In this document: piece by piece, positions 1-9,465 of the stretch
Layout: each line of letters begins with the position of its first letter
Numbering within the stretch: the first letter of the stretch is position 1
Translations under genes and position numbers: made by a program
NCBI RefSeq assembly: GCF_001083805.1
Contig: NZ_JXSK01000007.1
Coordinates: 186,001-250,000 of the forward strand
DNA length: 64,000 nt
DNA from: Photorhabdus luminescens subsp. luminescens
GTDB lineage: Bacteria; Pseudomonadota; Gammaproteobacteria; Enterobacterales; Enterobacteriaceae
Direction of reading: 5' to 3'
The notes under the pieces: generated by a model
What the model was told of the DNA's origin: nothing
The model's input: only the letters and a program-made list of their open reading frames with translations
The model's database searches: none

Positions 1-1056
1 TGTCATTGACTTTAATGAGTTAATTGGAATATCAAATGCATTTTCTCCCAAAACAAATTTAATCGCATTTGATTCGTTAATATCATTTTGAGCCGTAGAA
101 CTGCCATGAGCACTAATATAATTGACCGCTGATGGCGATATCTGGGCATCCTTCAACGCCATATCAATGCACCGCGCCATTGCCATTCCATCCGCAGGCA
201 AGTCGGTCATATGATAAGCGTTATTCACGGACGCATACCCTGCTAATTCAGCATAGATATGTGCTCCACGCTGCTTAGCATGTTCATAAGACTCTAAAAT
301 TAATATTCCACACCCTTCAGCAATCACAAATCCATCCCGCTCAAGGGAAAAAGGACAAGTCGCTGCTTGCTGATTTTCCAATTCTCTTGATGATAGCGCC
401 CCTAAAGCTTCAAAAGAGCCGATAGAAAGTGGACAAAGCGGCGCTTCACTGGCGCCAGCCAGCATCACATCCGCTCTGCCATAACGGATATGCTCCATCG
501 CAATGCCTAATGCATCAAGTCCTGCCGCACACCCAGTTGATATGTTACTGACGGACATCGATGCGCCATATTTTTTCGCAACAGAGGTGGCGGCAGAGCT
601 GAAATCAAAGCTGTCATAATCCTCTGATTTAATTAAATCAGGATGAATATTCTCTTTGCCCCCTTTGGTGATCCTGAGCAAACACTCTTCCATTCCCGCA
701 GCATCGGCAATCGCTGTTGCTATCGCAACGCCAAAACGCCGGCCATCAATGTCTGAAGGTTTTAAATTTGCATCTTGCATTGCCATCTCAGAGGCTTCTA
801 GCGCAAACTCAAGATATTTACGCTCACTTTTCAGCACAAACTCTTTGCTATCGCTATCGTTACCGTGAACTTTTCCTATTGCTCCGCTTTTAAAACCAAA
901 TTTTTTTCTTCCCCACTCATATTCACTTACCCCCGATTTGCCGTTATGAATATTGTTCCAAAATTCATTAACGCCAACACCTGTCGGTGCGACAACACCT
1001 AGCCCTGTCACCACAACTCTACGTGGTTGAGATTCATTTCTGTTATTTATTATCAC
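1..1056 (-). CDS. antD: Ketosynthase (KS-alpha) of anthraquinone polyketide synthase, partial
   Basis: Beta-ketoacyl synthase that would condense malonyl units on an acyl carrier protein to build the octaketide of Photorhabdus anthraquinones. The reading frame is open for 352 codons and runs off the left edge; about 60 residues of a usual ~410 are missing. Visible features are the N-terminal RRVVVTGLGVVAP, the nucleophile site STGCAAGLDALG, the first catalytic His in YISAHGSSTAQND, and NSLKSMT at the edge, just before the second His. The start is GTG at 1056 with a weak GAG seven to nine bases upstream; no ATG fits. Naming follows the upstream order ketoreductase-PPTase-cyclase. The long gap to antC is unusual. 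FabF itself is the alternative, but the context argues against it. Confidence 0.88.
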   Translation of the reverse strand, partial: MIINNRNESQPRRVVVTGLGVVAPTGVGVNEFWNNIHNGKSGVSEYEWGRKKFGFKSGAIGKVHGNDSDSKEFVLKSERKYLEFALEASEMAMQDANLKPSDIDGRRFGVAIATAIADAAGMEECLLRITKGGKENIHPDLIKSEDYDSFDFSSAATSVAKKYGASMSVSNISTGCAAGLDALGIAMEHIRYGRADVMLAGASEAPLCPLSIGSFEALGALSSRELENQQAATCPFSLERDGFVIAEGCGILILESYEHAKQRGAHIYAELAGYASVNNAYHMTDLPADGMAMARCIDMALKDAQISPSAVNYISAHGSSTAQNDINESNAIKFVLGENAFDIPINSLKSMT

Positions 1057-1376
1057 AATAATTATCTCGATAGAAATAGAATAAAAACTTATTCAGGCAA
1101 GTTTTATTAATATAAAAGTCACCCATTTTCACTTAAGAAAATCATTCTCTGCAAGTAGTGATGTTAAACTACTTTATTTATCTTCAAATTTACATTTGTT
1201 ATATATATTCTTGATTTTTATCTCCTAACAAAGATTCTTGAAAATAAGCACCAGACCATAACTCCGTTTGAATACCCATTTGGTTATTTCACTGTTATTT
1301 CATCTACTTAGACTGCAAGAATAATATGAACATTTCAGGCTAAACCAAACTAAGTTAACTCCTTTCGATCTGCATA

Positions 1377-1503
1377 TATACCTGTCATCTTTCAAGTTGC
1401 CTCTTTGTTGGCTGCGCTCACTCACCCCGGTCACATAGTTATCTATGCTCCCGGGGATTCGCTCCCTTGCCGTCGCGATGCATCTTGAAATCCATAGGGT
1501 ATA
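1377..1503. mobile_element. 127-bp palindromic MITE-like repeat, copy 1
   Basis: Begins TATACC and ends GGGTATA. The outer ~25 bases form imperfect terminal inverted repeats (TATACC...TTTCAAG...TGC against the reverse complement of the right end), so the transcript can fold into a long hairpin. It is the same length as copy 2 (1795-1921) and differs at only a few positions. It has no coding capacity. It is of the kind scattered widely through Photorhabdus genomes. Confidence 0.8.
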
Positions 1504-1794
1504 GATAGAATAATTAAGTTTTTTCTTAATAGCTCAATTTATTCTTAAAAATCATCCAGAAAGGAGATGATAAATTTATTATCATAGAGCTTATAGCTGC
1601 TCATATTACAACATAGCAAAGATAATATACCTTTTGCTAACTTATTTATCGCCTTGCTCACTGGAATTTCCGATTAAATCGGCGTATCACTCTACCTCTA
1701 GTTATTAATTTATACTGAGCTGTATCTTTGTGGATTCGATACAAGTAAATCATGCAATGCACAATGCATACCTTAAGCACCTTCTCTAAACATT

Positions 1795-1921
1795 TATACC
1801 CGTCATCTTTCAAGTTGCCTCTTTGTTGGCTGCACTCACTCATCCCGGTCACATAGTTTTCTATGCTCCCGGGGATTCGCTCCCTTGCCGTCGCGATGCA
1901 TCTTGAAATACATAGGGTATA
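1795..1921. mobile_element. 127-bp palindromic MITE-like repeat, copy 2
   Basis: Same 127-bp element as at 1377-1503 and in the same orientation, bounded by TATACCC and GGGTATA. The two copies lie 418 bp apart, so recombination between them could delete the intervening DNA. A third, partial copy sits at 58452-58491. Confidence 0.8.
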
Positions 1922-2006
1922 GGGCATATTAGATTTAGTTGTATGATCTTGAAGTTTCTTTTCTGCTCATATTTCCCCCGTCTTACCATATAATTATATA
2001 TTATTA

Positions 2007-2822
2007 TTATAATATTGCGACTACTCGACTCCATGAAGCATCTGCTTTCTCTAATTTTATTGGAAAACAGCACACTTTAAATCCATAAGGTTTAGGAATA
2101 CTGGTTAAATTACAAAGTCGTTCTATCTGTAAATAAGGATGATCTCGTCCGATAAAATGAGATGGCCATAAACAATCTTTATTCCCGGTTTTTTTATAAT
2201 CGTTAATCATCTCTATGAATGGCCGATCAAAGCTAAATGCATCTGTCCCAATAATCTTTACCCCTTGCTCTACTAGCCATTGAACCGCACTACTTTCAAT
2301 CGCTCTATAGTGAGTAAAATAGGATTTTGCCCCCATGAGCTTATCAGCTCCGGTATTGATAAGGACAATATCATTTTCTTTTATTTTATAATTAATTTTC
2401 TTTAATTGATTTTCTACCGCCTGTTTATCAATTGACTGATTATCATGACTAAAATCAAGTAATACACCATGACTATAAAACCAATCCAAAGGAATATCCG
2501 TAATTGTCGCTGGCTGGTCTTGCCCTTCATGCCACCCATAGTGATAGGGAGCATCAATATGCGTTCCGGTATGCGTGGTCAATTGATAATACATCAGTGA
2601 TAATCCCATACCATCAGGAAAATCTTTGTGATCAATGATCCACTTTTTGCGTTTGAACAGCTTTACAAAGGCTCTTTTCCACCATGAATTGGTATGGAAA
2701 TACAAATAACTCTCACCTAATTTATTGGCGCCCTCTTTATGATCAACGATTCCCCTAGTTACTTTCTCAGGTTCCCAAAAATCACAATCTATAGGAACAC
2801 TTAAGTCAATAATATTACTCAT
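2007..2822 (-). CDS. antC: Cyclase-family protein of anthraquinone pathway
   Basis: 271 residues of the metal-dependent cyclase / kynurenine-formamidase-like family (Cyclase, PF04199). The diagnostic metal-binding motif HTGTHIDAPYH is present near residue 98, preceded by the N-terminal IIDLSVPI that is usual in the family. In the anthraquinone pathway AntC acts on cyclisation of the polyketide chain; that role is inferred from cluster position. The start overlaps the end of antB by 8 bp, which suggests coupled translation. Antibiotic or other small-molecule cyclases of the same family are the alternative. Confidence 0.85.
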   Translation of the reverse strand: MSNIIDLSVPIDCDFWEPEKVTRGIVDHKEGANKLGESYLYFHTNSWWKRAFVKLFKRKKWIIDHKDFPDGMGLSLMYYQLTTHTGTHIDAPYHYGWHEGQDQPATITDIPLDWFYSHGVLLDFSHDNQSIDKQAVENQLKKINYKIKENDIVLINTGADKLMGAKSYFTHYRAIESSAVQWLVEQGVKIIGTDAFSFDRPFIEMINDYKKTGNKDCLWPSHFIGRDHPYLQIERLCNLTSIPKPYGFKVCCFPIKLEKADASWSRVVAIL

Positions 2823-3528
2823 CTTTGTTCCTTATAATTTCGGAATAATTTATTTCCTTGATATTTGGTGTAGAAATGACTTTCTTTTGAGATAAGGCAC
2901 AAACAAATTGCTGACTATGAATCAATAATGTGCTTGCCTCCAATTCTTTCATATCTTTAACAGAATCAGAGTTATTAACCAATAATTTCTCATGTAAAGT
3001 CGAAGCAAATAATTTAATATATGCTTCAAGTCTAACCCAATAATATAATGACATTAAATGATAATAGTTATTAAATCCGAGACTAACTCCTGATAGTTGT
3101 TTTAACATTATACCTTTCATATATTCCAAATCTTTATCCTTAATAAAACGTTCAATAATTTCTGAAAATTTTACCTTAGAAGGAGTGACTTCAATATCAA
3201 CACCTATTTCCCTTGAGCTAAAACCAATGGCACAATAGTTTCCTGAAGCACTCAGTGAAAAATAATATTTGAAGTCTTGCTCCGTGGATATATAAGGTTT
3301 TCCGTTATCATTCGTTATGATTTCATAATCAGATAAATATTGACTCAAAACATAACGTAATGCAGCCCGTCTAAATATAAATCTCTTTCTTCTATCCGCT
3401 AAACAAATTTGGTTATGGCGAACTATATCAGAACAGTGAATTAACTGTTCAATAGAAGCTAAATCAATATCGTCGATTTTGATAATCCAAAGATCAAAAA
3501 AATCAGATGATAAAGAAATACCGTCCAT
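2815..3528 (-). CDS. antB: 4'-phosphopantetheinyl transferase (Sfp type)
   Basis: 237 residues. Sfp-type transferase that would attach the phosphopantetheine arm to the pathway's acyl carrier protein. The family signatures are visible: IGFSSREIGVDIE in the middle (Mg-binding Asp and Glu) and WVRLEAYIK further on, a slightly altered form of the W-x-x-K-E-A-x-x-K motif in which the first Lys is Leu. The N-terminal third contains RRKRFIFRRAALRYVL, matching the substrate-binding region. It follows antA by 2 bp and overlaps antC by 8 bp, so it lies in one transcript with both. Confidence 0.85.
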   Translation of the reverse strand: MDGISLSSDFFDLWIIKIDDIDLASIEQLIHCSDIVRHNQICLADRRKRFIFRRAALRYVLSQYLSDYEIITNDNGKPYISTEQDFKYYFSLSASGNYCAIGFSSREIGVDIEVTPSKVKFSEIIERFIKDKDLEYMKGIMLKQLSGVSLGFNNYYHLMSLYYWVRLEAYIKLFASTLHEKLLVNNSDSVKDMKELEASTLLIHSQQFVCALSQKKVISTPNIKEINYSEIIRNKDE

Positions 3529-3530
3529 AA

Positions 3531-4301
3531 TTAGTAATTACCTAATCCACCACACACATTAAGTGCTTGAGCGGTTACGGCCGCGGCGAGAGGGGATGCA
3601 AGATAAGCAACCATTTCAGCCACTTCATTAGGTTCAACGTATCTTCCGATAGGAACACGCTCTTCTACTCTTCTTTTCGCCTCTGCGACATCAGTGCCCC
3701 AAATTCTGGCGTAATGTTCCCTAACACGCTCCGCCATCTCGCTCTCAACAAACCCAGGACAAACCGCGTTAACCGTAACGCCTGAACCATTACGCGCTAA
3801 TTCAAGCCCCAAGGATTTAGTCAGGCCGACAACACCGTGCTTAGAAGCAGAATAAGGCGCGCCATGAATAACACCTTGTTTCCCGCCGGTGGAGGCAATA
3901 TTAATAATTCTGCCGCCAGATAACATTAAATTTCTTGTCAAAGCTTCACGTATAACAAAATAAGTGCCATTTAAATTAACGTTTATGACATTTTGCCAAG
4001 TTCGTGGGCTTATTTCAGCAGTAATACCGCCGCCAGAAATGCCAGCGCAATTCACCAGCACTGTCAGCTTATTATCTTCCAGTTGGTCAAACGCTTTTTT
4101 AACATCTTCATGATTAGAAACATCACAAACTATTTTCTTTGCAAATTGACTACCATATTTATTGCGTAGTTTTTCAATTGCACTATCAAGGCGCTCAGGA
4201 GTACGCGATAATAATATTGGTTCAAAACCACCCTCAGATAATCTTTCTGTAATTGCGTAACCAATATCTCCTGTCGCACCAGTAATAAAGGCATATTTCA
4301 T
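3531..4301 (-). CDS. antA: Ketoreductase (SDR) of anthraquinone polyketide synthase
   Basis: 256 residues of the short-chain dehydrogenase/reductase family. The N-terminal ITGATGDIGYAI is the NAD(P)H-binding glycine motif; NCAGISGGG follows; the catalytic set is Ser in INIAST and Tyr/Lys in YSASKHG; PGFVESEMAE is typical of polyketide ketoreductases. It would reduce one keto group of the octaketide. It is the first gene of the minus-strand ant set, with a 730-bp upstream region that probably holds the operon promoter. FabG-like housekeeping reductase is the alternative; the antB/antC/antD neighbours favour AntA. Confidence 0.87.
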   Translation of the reverse strand: MKYAFITGATGDIGYAITERLSEGGFEPILLSRTPERLDSAIEKLRNKYGSQFAKKIVCDVSNHEDVKKAFDQLEDNKLTVLVNCAGISGGGITAEISPRTWQNVINVNLNGTYFVIREALTRNLMLSGGRIINIASTGGKQGVIHGAPYSASKHGVVGLTKSLGLELARNGSGVTVNAVCPGFVESEMAERVREHYARIWGTDVAEAKRRVEERVPIGRYVEPNEVAEMVAYLASPLAAAVTAQALNVCGGLGNY

Positions 4302-5031
4302 CTGAACTATTCCTATCGTTATTTATATTATTGCTATTCACGGAAAAACACGATTACCCCTTACAAGCATTATTCACAAACTAGTGACAGTTTTTGTCAG
4401 CATTTACAAAAAATATTAACGGTTTTACGTAAAGATCAATAATATACCGGTGTTACATTTACAATAACTTATAATACCAAAACTCTTTATCATGTCACTA
4501 TACAAATTCATTTTTCTGACTAATCAGAGAATCAAATAAATGGCCAGCAATAATCACCGCATTTAAAAAAGGTTGAAAATCATGATGTTATGAATTAACC
4601 GCTGGGTTATTTTTTCATGAAATAACAATCGATAGATGGGACAAAGTACAATATAGGAAAACCAGAAAGATTTTATTATCTATTTCTCAAACAGGCTTAT
4701 GCGCCAAATTAACCCCATTGTTGGCACAGAGTAAGACGAAGCACGCGCTTTTACCATCAGTATGTCAGATCGTTTAAAACCGGTGATATGCTAAAGTGAA
4801 TCACCGGTTGGCTTATGTGACAGTTTAATATATACCTGACTCCTCTATGGAATATAACTTTTGGTTATATTAAATATAACCAATAAATATATTTCAACAA
4901 CGTTATTAAAAGGAATCAAATATAAAAACCATGATTTCTTAAATATTCTCTACCATAATAGTTCAAATCTTAATTTTATAACAAACAATCCGCCTATTAA
5001 TAAAATCTTTACCAGATATTTATTGTAATAT
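4302..5031. other. AT-rich intergenic region upstream of antA
   Basis: 730 bases with no credible gene on either strand. It is expected to contain the antA promoter and the binding site of its activator, but no confident promoter elements could be picked. One strong hairpin (4778-4809) lies near its right part. Confidence 0.6.
4778..4809 (-). terminator. Possible terminator downstream of XRE gene
   Basis: Perfect 10-bp inverted repeat AACCGGTGAT / ATCACCGGTT around a 12-base loop. Read on the minus strand it is followed by TTTTAAA, a short T run. It lies about 220 bp beyond the stop of the XRE regulator gene, so it could end the restriction-modification transcript and insulate the ant promoter. 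The T run is weak, and an operator is an alternative. Confidence 0.4.
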
Positions 5032-5349
5032 TTACGCGACTTCTATTATTTTATCTACAGCGACAGTCACCACACCTTCATGATAACTAAATTCGAAATT
5101 CCAACCGAGCCGATTTAACATATTAAATAATTTATCAATAGTGTGGTTTTCCAACTTTCCATTAATGATCTCGCTAATTCTTGCTTGAGTCGTTCCCAAA
5201 AGCTCCGCCGCTTTTACCTGACTTAAACCGCGCTCCTGAATCATCTTGCGGATGATCACCATTAGTTGAGCGCGAATATGCTTATCATTTGCTTCGTTAG
5301 GATTATTGCTTGATGAAACATAAGGGTTTTTCGTTACTATAAATTCCAT
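5032..5349 (-). CDS. XRE-family DNA-binding regulator (HTH_37 / antitoxin-like)
   Basis: About 105 residues. The central helix-turn-helix reads LSQVKAAELLGTTQARISEI, followed by INGKLENHTIDKLFNMLNRLGW, the layout of the HTH_37 group that includes HigA/NadS-type antitoxins. The start at 5349 is chosen because AAGGTAG precedes it; the longer frame starting at 5382 has no such site. No RelE/HigB-type toxin gene adjoins it. Instead it directly follows the PstI-like endonuclease gene, so it may regulate the restriction-modification genes or be an orphan antitoxin. Both options are inference. Confidence 0.75.
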   Translation of the reverse strand: MEFIVTKNPYVSSSNNPNEANDKHIRAQLMVIIRKMIQERGLSQVKAAELLGTTQARISEIINGKLENHTIDKLFNMLNRLGWNFEFSYHEGVVTVAVDKIIEVA

Positions 5350-5431
5350 AATTTCTACCTTAATTAGCACCAAAGCCGACAATTTATATCAAATTTGATA
5401 TAGATTCAATATCTACCCAAACTCAGTACAC

Positions 5432-6379
5432 TCATTCGTAAGGGCCGAGGAAACGCACCCCGTTAAAATGAATAAGATGGGACGGCGCATCTGCAACCCA
5501 CACCTCGCTCTCCCATGCAATTTCGCCAAGGTAGCGGCTCATAATACTTCGATTCGGAAAGGCGGTAACGTAGACCAGACCGGCGGTCGATCCAGCAAAT
5601 AATTCAGCGAGCTCAGCGTGCCGCTTGCTATCAACTGGGCCATGACTAGTAACAGATTCAACCAACAACAACCAATTTTTCGCTGTGTAATGCAGTACAA
5701 CATCCGGCATCTTACCGTGTGAATCTACATCAACACCCAACCCAGATAACAATACAGAGTCGAAGTAACCCCACTTGTCGCCAGTATCACCAGCGTAGAC
5801 CAACACACTACCCGGCGCAAAGCGTGGGGCAAAATCCTCGATAATGGCTCGTATCAGCATGCTATGCTCTCCGGGGCTGAGAGCAATTTTCCTCCCAGGA
5901 GCAATTTCAACAGGAATACGATTCTGTTCACGCTCTTTGGCATAACGGGAAATCAGCGTTTCCCGCTCGGCCAAATAGGCTGTTAAGTTGTCATACCATT
6001 CAGGCATACCAAAGGTTCGCAACAAAGCTAAAGTAGCGGGTTCAATCTGATAAACCGCCTTAGGGCTGTTCACTGAGCGATCAGGTTTATCTGGATTGTA
6101 AAGGGCAATACTCGCATGACAGAACTGATGCATAGTCTGACGGCGAAACGTCTCGCGGGTATTGGGCGCATATTCTTTGTTGTAGAACTCTCGCACCCAG
6201 TTCATGATGGGCGTAATGCCCAAAAGCGGGTTTTCCGCAGCGGCCCACGCCTTACCCGGCGTGAGGTTCAATAGGGCCAACAGACACAAAGCAGAACGCT
6301 CATTCTGTTGTGCGCGTGGCAACCCCAAAGAAGTGATGATCTGGTACGCCGCTTTGATATAGTCGTTTTTGTCGTTCAT
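5432..6379 (-). CDS. Type II restriction endonuclease, BsuBI/PstI family
   Basis: 315 residues matching the BsuBI/PstI endonuclease family along its whole length. The N-terminal helical domain has LGLPRAQQNERSALCLLALL and the hallmark YAPNTRETFRRQTMHQF. The C-terminal catalytic domain has PD at residues 225-226 and ESVTSHGP starting at 241, the PD-(D/E)xK-type core of this family. By family knowledge it should cut CTGCAG unless methylated; the specificity of this copy is inferred. The start overlaps the methyltransferase stop in an ATGA, so the protective enzyme is translated first. No truncation is visible. Confidence 0.92.
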   Translation of the reverse strand: MNDKNDYIKAAYQIITSLGLPRAQQNERSALCLLALLNLTPGKAWAAAENPLLGITPIMNWVREFYNKEYAPNTRETFRRQTMHQFCHASIALYNPDKPDRSVNSPKAVYQIEPATLALLRTFGMPEWYDNLTAYLAERETLISRYAKEREQNRIPVEIAPGRKIALSPGEHSMLIRAIIEDFAPRFAPGSVLVYAGDTGDKWGYFDSVLLSGLGVDVDSHGKMPDVVLHYTAKNWLLLVESVTSHGPVDSKRHAELAELFAGSTAGLVYVTAFPNRSIMSRYLGEIAWESEVWVADAPSHLIHFNGVRFLGPYE

Positions 6380-7845
6380 TCGATTAGGTTTCCTAATTTG
6401 GCATCAATCACAGCTTGCGTGAGTTCTCCTTGCTGCATAGCCCATTCGCCAAGTTCAATCAAAGTTGCGCGGCTCGGGTACTTCATCATCTTGAGGTCAG
6501 TTGCATTAACCTGAGTATGGCCGTTGAAACGTCGAAAATTCTCATCAACAGCGGTCGTGTTCAGGAACACAGCCAAGCCGCGGGCCAATCGTTCGGGCAA
6601 ACCATGCTTGTCCTCATGGAATAGGTTTAAGTGGTTCTCAAAGCCCAATACGGGCGCGTCGCCAAATGTATCTGGTTCAACCACATTCGCCATGATTCGA
6701 CGCTTTTCCTCTTTGGACGAAAAACGCCGTACCACACAGTAAAAACCGCTTGGGTAGAGCCACTTTTCAGTGTCAATGTTGCGTTCAATAGCGTTAGGCT
6801 TTTTCATACCTTCTATGGGCCATCGAGTAACGTTGCTGCTGAAATGGCCGGGGTAGAGTAAAGGCGCGGTCCCCGGCCCCGGCATGCTGTGCAGGTGCGC
6901 TTTCAGCCGGAAGTCAACCACAGGCCCAGTAGATACCTTGATACCAAGGTCAGCCAGCGTATAGCGGATTGCCGAGGATAACTCCAGGGCGCTTTTCTCC
7001 GGCGACGTGGGCACATGGATAAATTGCTCGGGGTCATCCGGGAATACAATCCGATCAAATGGGTACTCATGGGTAGCAAGGTCGGTTAAAGTGTCATCAG
7101 TCGAAGTTGATACCGTCACTGGCCCTTGCTGACCACCACATTCAAACCGAATGATGATGTTCTCTTGCAAAACTTCGTCATCTTTGAACGCCTTGCTGCG
7201 CGATCCAAATAAATGCATATGCCGAATAGCTGCACGCACCAGAATGAAATTACGGAATGGCCGGTAATAGGGTCCATTGCAAAAGCTACGTGGAATGATC
7301 GCCACGATCTGCCCACCTTGCACCGCCTCAGACACGGCAAGCGCTACAAAGGCCGAATACAGGTTTACTGTCTCGATACCAACACGACGCAAAGCCAATC
7401 GATGTGCTGAATTACTGTTAATCTTTTTGTAAGGCGGATTGAGGATCGCATGTGTATAACCTTGCGCCTGTTGATCTTTGGCAGTTGCCAGTTCGATATA
7501 ATCACCCACGATGATACGCGGCGTCACATTGCTGTATCCAGCCAAGTGCTGTGCTAGATAACAACACAAGTTGTCATCAATCTCGTAAGCCGTCACCTCG
7601 GCAGACTCAAAGTCAAAACCACCCGTCACCCATCGATCAAGGAAGGCACACGATAATGTCCCCACTCCTGCGCCCGCATCTAACAGGCGGCAGGTACGCA
7701 GAGTGCTAGGTGGAAAAAGGGATGCCATAAAACGGGCTACGTTAGAAGAGGTCATGAATTGACCGAATTCAGCCTTGCGTTTCTTAGTCATCCGGGGAGC
7801 AATCTTACGGCGCACACTGTCTGCGGTTTCTAGTTGTTGGAGCAT
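6376..7845 (-). CDS. Adenine-specific DNA methyltransferase of PstI-like system
   Basis: About 489 residues. SAM-binding motif I is LLDAGAGVGT (near residues 54-63) and the catalytic motif IV is NPPY (near 136-139), which marks an N6-adenine methyltransferase. The N-terminal GQFMTSSNVARFMASLF is typical of M.PstI/Eco57I-like enzymes. The C-terminal half would hold target recognition. It should protect the endonuclease's site. ATG 7845 is preferred over the frame's TTG at 7902, which has no ribosome-binding site; the site at 7845 is also weak, so initiation may be poor. Confidence 0.9.
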   Translation of the reverse strand: MLQQLETADSVRRKIAPRMTKKRKAEFGQFMTSSNVARFMASLFPPSTLRTCRLLDAGAGVGTLSCAFLDRWVTGGFDFESAEVTAYEIDDNLCCYLAQHLAGYSNVTPRIIVGDYIELATAKDQQAQGYTHAILNPPYKKINSNSAHRLALRRVGIETVNLYSAFVALAVSEAVQGGQIVAIIPRSFCNGPYYRPFRNFILVRAAIRHMHLFGSRSKAFKDDEVLQENIIIRFECGGQQGPVTVSTSTDDTLTDLATHEYPFDRIVFPDDPEQFIHVPTSPEKSALELSSAIRYTLADLGIKVSTGPVVDFRLKAHLHSMPGPGTAPLLYPGHFSSNVTRWPIEGMKKPNAIERNIDTEKWLYPSGFYCVVRRFSSKEEKRRIMANVVEPDTFGDAPVLGFENHLNLFHEDKHGLPERLARGLAVFLNTTAVDENFRRFNGHTQVNATDLKMMKYPSRATLIELGEWAMQQGELTQAVIDAKLGNLIE

Positions 7846-8032
7846 TATCGTATCTGGATAGTAAATTTCGTTTAGTGTAAATGATACACCACTGAGCAAC
7901 AATGAAATCTGATTTTACCTCATATCCTCTGTACTGACTGTTTTAACATCCATAAAAACAGATAAAACATCCCCCCTTCATGATCAATCAACATGTTAAC
8001 CCGATTTTATTAATTTCTTACTTTCCACCAAG

Positions 8033-9412
8033 CTACCCTCCTACTTTCAGCAACAAATAATAGCGATTCAGCAATTGACTAAAACGGGTGTCAATTTGCA
8101 TCAGTAATGCCAGAGATACGGTACCGCTCTTTTTTTGCTCCGCCAGTTGACGCAGCAACTCTTCTAACGGCGGAGTATTCGCCAACGGCTGCCGAATACC
8201 AAACACCATAGACTTCAATTCAGAACCGGTGAGATAACGACCGCGTTTTTCATCCAATGCATCAAGTCGTTCTGTCAGATGTTGCAGGCGTAATTGGGCC
8301 AGATGGTAATTTTCCAATGCCGACATAGGCAACGCTGCTGCTTCACGCTGATGTAACCACTGATTTTGCATATCCTGTACTACTTGACTGGCCGGCCACA
8401 ATGTACGTAGCTGTTGCAATAGCTGAGAGCCATAATTCAAAGGCCACAAAGCTGGCAAGGTGTTTAAATGTGTCAGTCGCGCCCGACTCGCATCTAACGT
8501 TTTATCCTGTAACCGGCTCAGTAGCGCCGCATTGTCCGATTGGTGTAATTCGACAAGTTGGGCAGGAAGCAGTGTCTGCGGTAATGGCGCTGTCGTCGCC
8601 AGTAAAGCCTCAACCAATGAGGACGGTTGTCGCATCCTGTCCACCAGCCAACCGCCTGTCACAACCAACGCACAAAATGCAACCCCCGCCACAAAACCGT
8701 GCCAGGCTTTCCAACGCGAGGCAGTCAAGGCCTGAGCGACTTTGACTTGCGGCTGCACCGATGAGATTGCCTCCTGTACCACATAGATCAGTTGCGGCGA
8801 AGATAGCTCCTCGGGCAGCAAAATAGCATTGCCTTCAACAGGCTGCGCGGAAGCGAGAGATACCGACACTGCGCCCTTTTCCTGCTCCAGAGACTCTAAT
8901 CGCCGGGCGCTGTTGTGAAGCTGTACACGCAAGCTGTCGAGTTTACTCACATGTTTCAGCTCCAGACGTTGAAGCACTTCGCACAACTGTTCAAGCACCT
9001 TTTCCACTCGGTAAATTAGCGGCAAGTCAATATAGGAGAAGACGCAAGTACGCAATACCTGCTGTAAACGTGCAACCAGCCAGGCGAAAATTTCAATCCG
9101 CGCATGAGTTGGTTGAGGCCAGAATTGCGCCCATTGATGGCTCACTAATCCATCAATCAATGCTAATCCTTCATCAATACCGGCTAATCCAGCGCGTTGA
9201 GCTCGGGCCAACGTGTACCAAGCGGCACTTTGTAGCTCTACGCCATTTAATCGAAACAACGCCAGGCAAAGTTGTTCAACTCTGGCCCAATTAACATCAG
9301 GTCGAGCCGGATGGTTCAATTTACCGATCTCTTCTTTTAGCGCACTGAATTCCGGCAGCGCGCGTGGGTCATCCCCAGTATGTATCGTGTTGCCGGATGA
9401 TATTGCAGTCAT
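8033..9412 (-). CDS. T6SS accessory protein, VasL/TagA-like (ImpA N-terminal)
   Basis: 459 residues. The N-terminal part (to ~140) has the ImpA-type pattern PARPDVNWARVEQLCLALF...GVELQSAAWYTLARAQRAGLAGIDEGLALIDGL shared with TssA proteins. A single membrane segment (about residues 240-260, FVAGVAFCALVVTGGWLV) is followed by a coiled, Gln/Leu-rich VasL-like domain. This matches the family that holds or stops the T6SS sheath at the membrane distal end (TagA/VasL). It is the last gene of the 50-kb minus-strand T6SS run, 53 bp behind tssE. The exact role of this copy is inferred. Confidence 0.8.
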   Translation of the reverse strand: MTAISSGNTIHTGDDPRALPEFSALKEEIGKLNHPARPDVNWARVEQLCLALFRLNGVELQSAAWYTLARAQRAGLAGIDEGLALIDGLVSHQWAQFWPQPTHARIEIFAWLVARLQQVLRTCVFSYIDLPLIYRVEKVLEQLCEVLQRLELKHVSKLDSLRVQLHNSARRLESLEQEKGAVSVSLASAQPVEGNAILLPEELSSPQLIYVVQEAISSVQPQVKVAQALTASRWKAWHGFVAGVAFCALVVTGGWLVDRMRQPSSLVEALLATTAPLPQTLLPAQLVELHQSDNAALLSRLQDKTLDASRARLTHLNTLPALWPLNYGSQLLQQLRTLWPASQVVQDMQNQWLHQREAAALPMSALENYHLAQLRLQHLTERLDALDEKRGRYLTGSELKSMVFGIRQPLANTPPLEELLRQLAEQKKSGTVSLALLMQIDTRFSQLLNRYYLLLKVGG

Positions 9413-9465
9413 AACAGTTATCCTTATCAGGCTATTTCAGCAAGCTAGCCTGATGAAAAAGAGGG

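Larger units (their letters stand above)
1057..2006. other. Intergenic gap antC-antD with two MITE copies
   Basis: 950 bases without a supported gene inside what should be one operon. It contains two 127-bp MITE-like repeats (1377-1503 and 1795-1921) and AT-rich filler. The short ORFs reading through the second repeat on the minus strand have no ribosome-binding site or recognisable product. A promoter for antD may lie in the 1057-1376 part, but no convincing -35/-10 pair stands out. Confidence 0.7.

Noticed and set aside
1658-2073. Two short minus-strand ORFs in the antC-antD gap
   Set aside because: They read through the 127-bp palindromic repeat or antisense-like filler, lack ribosome-binding sites and resemble no protein.
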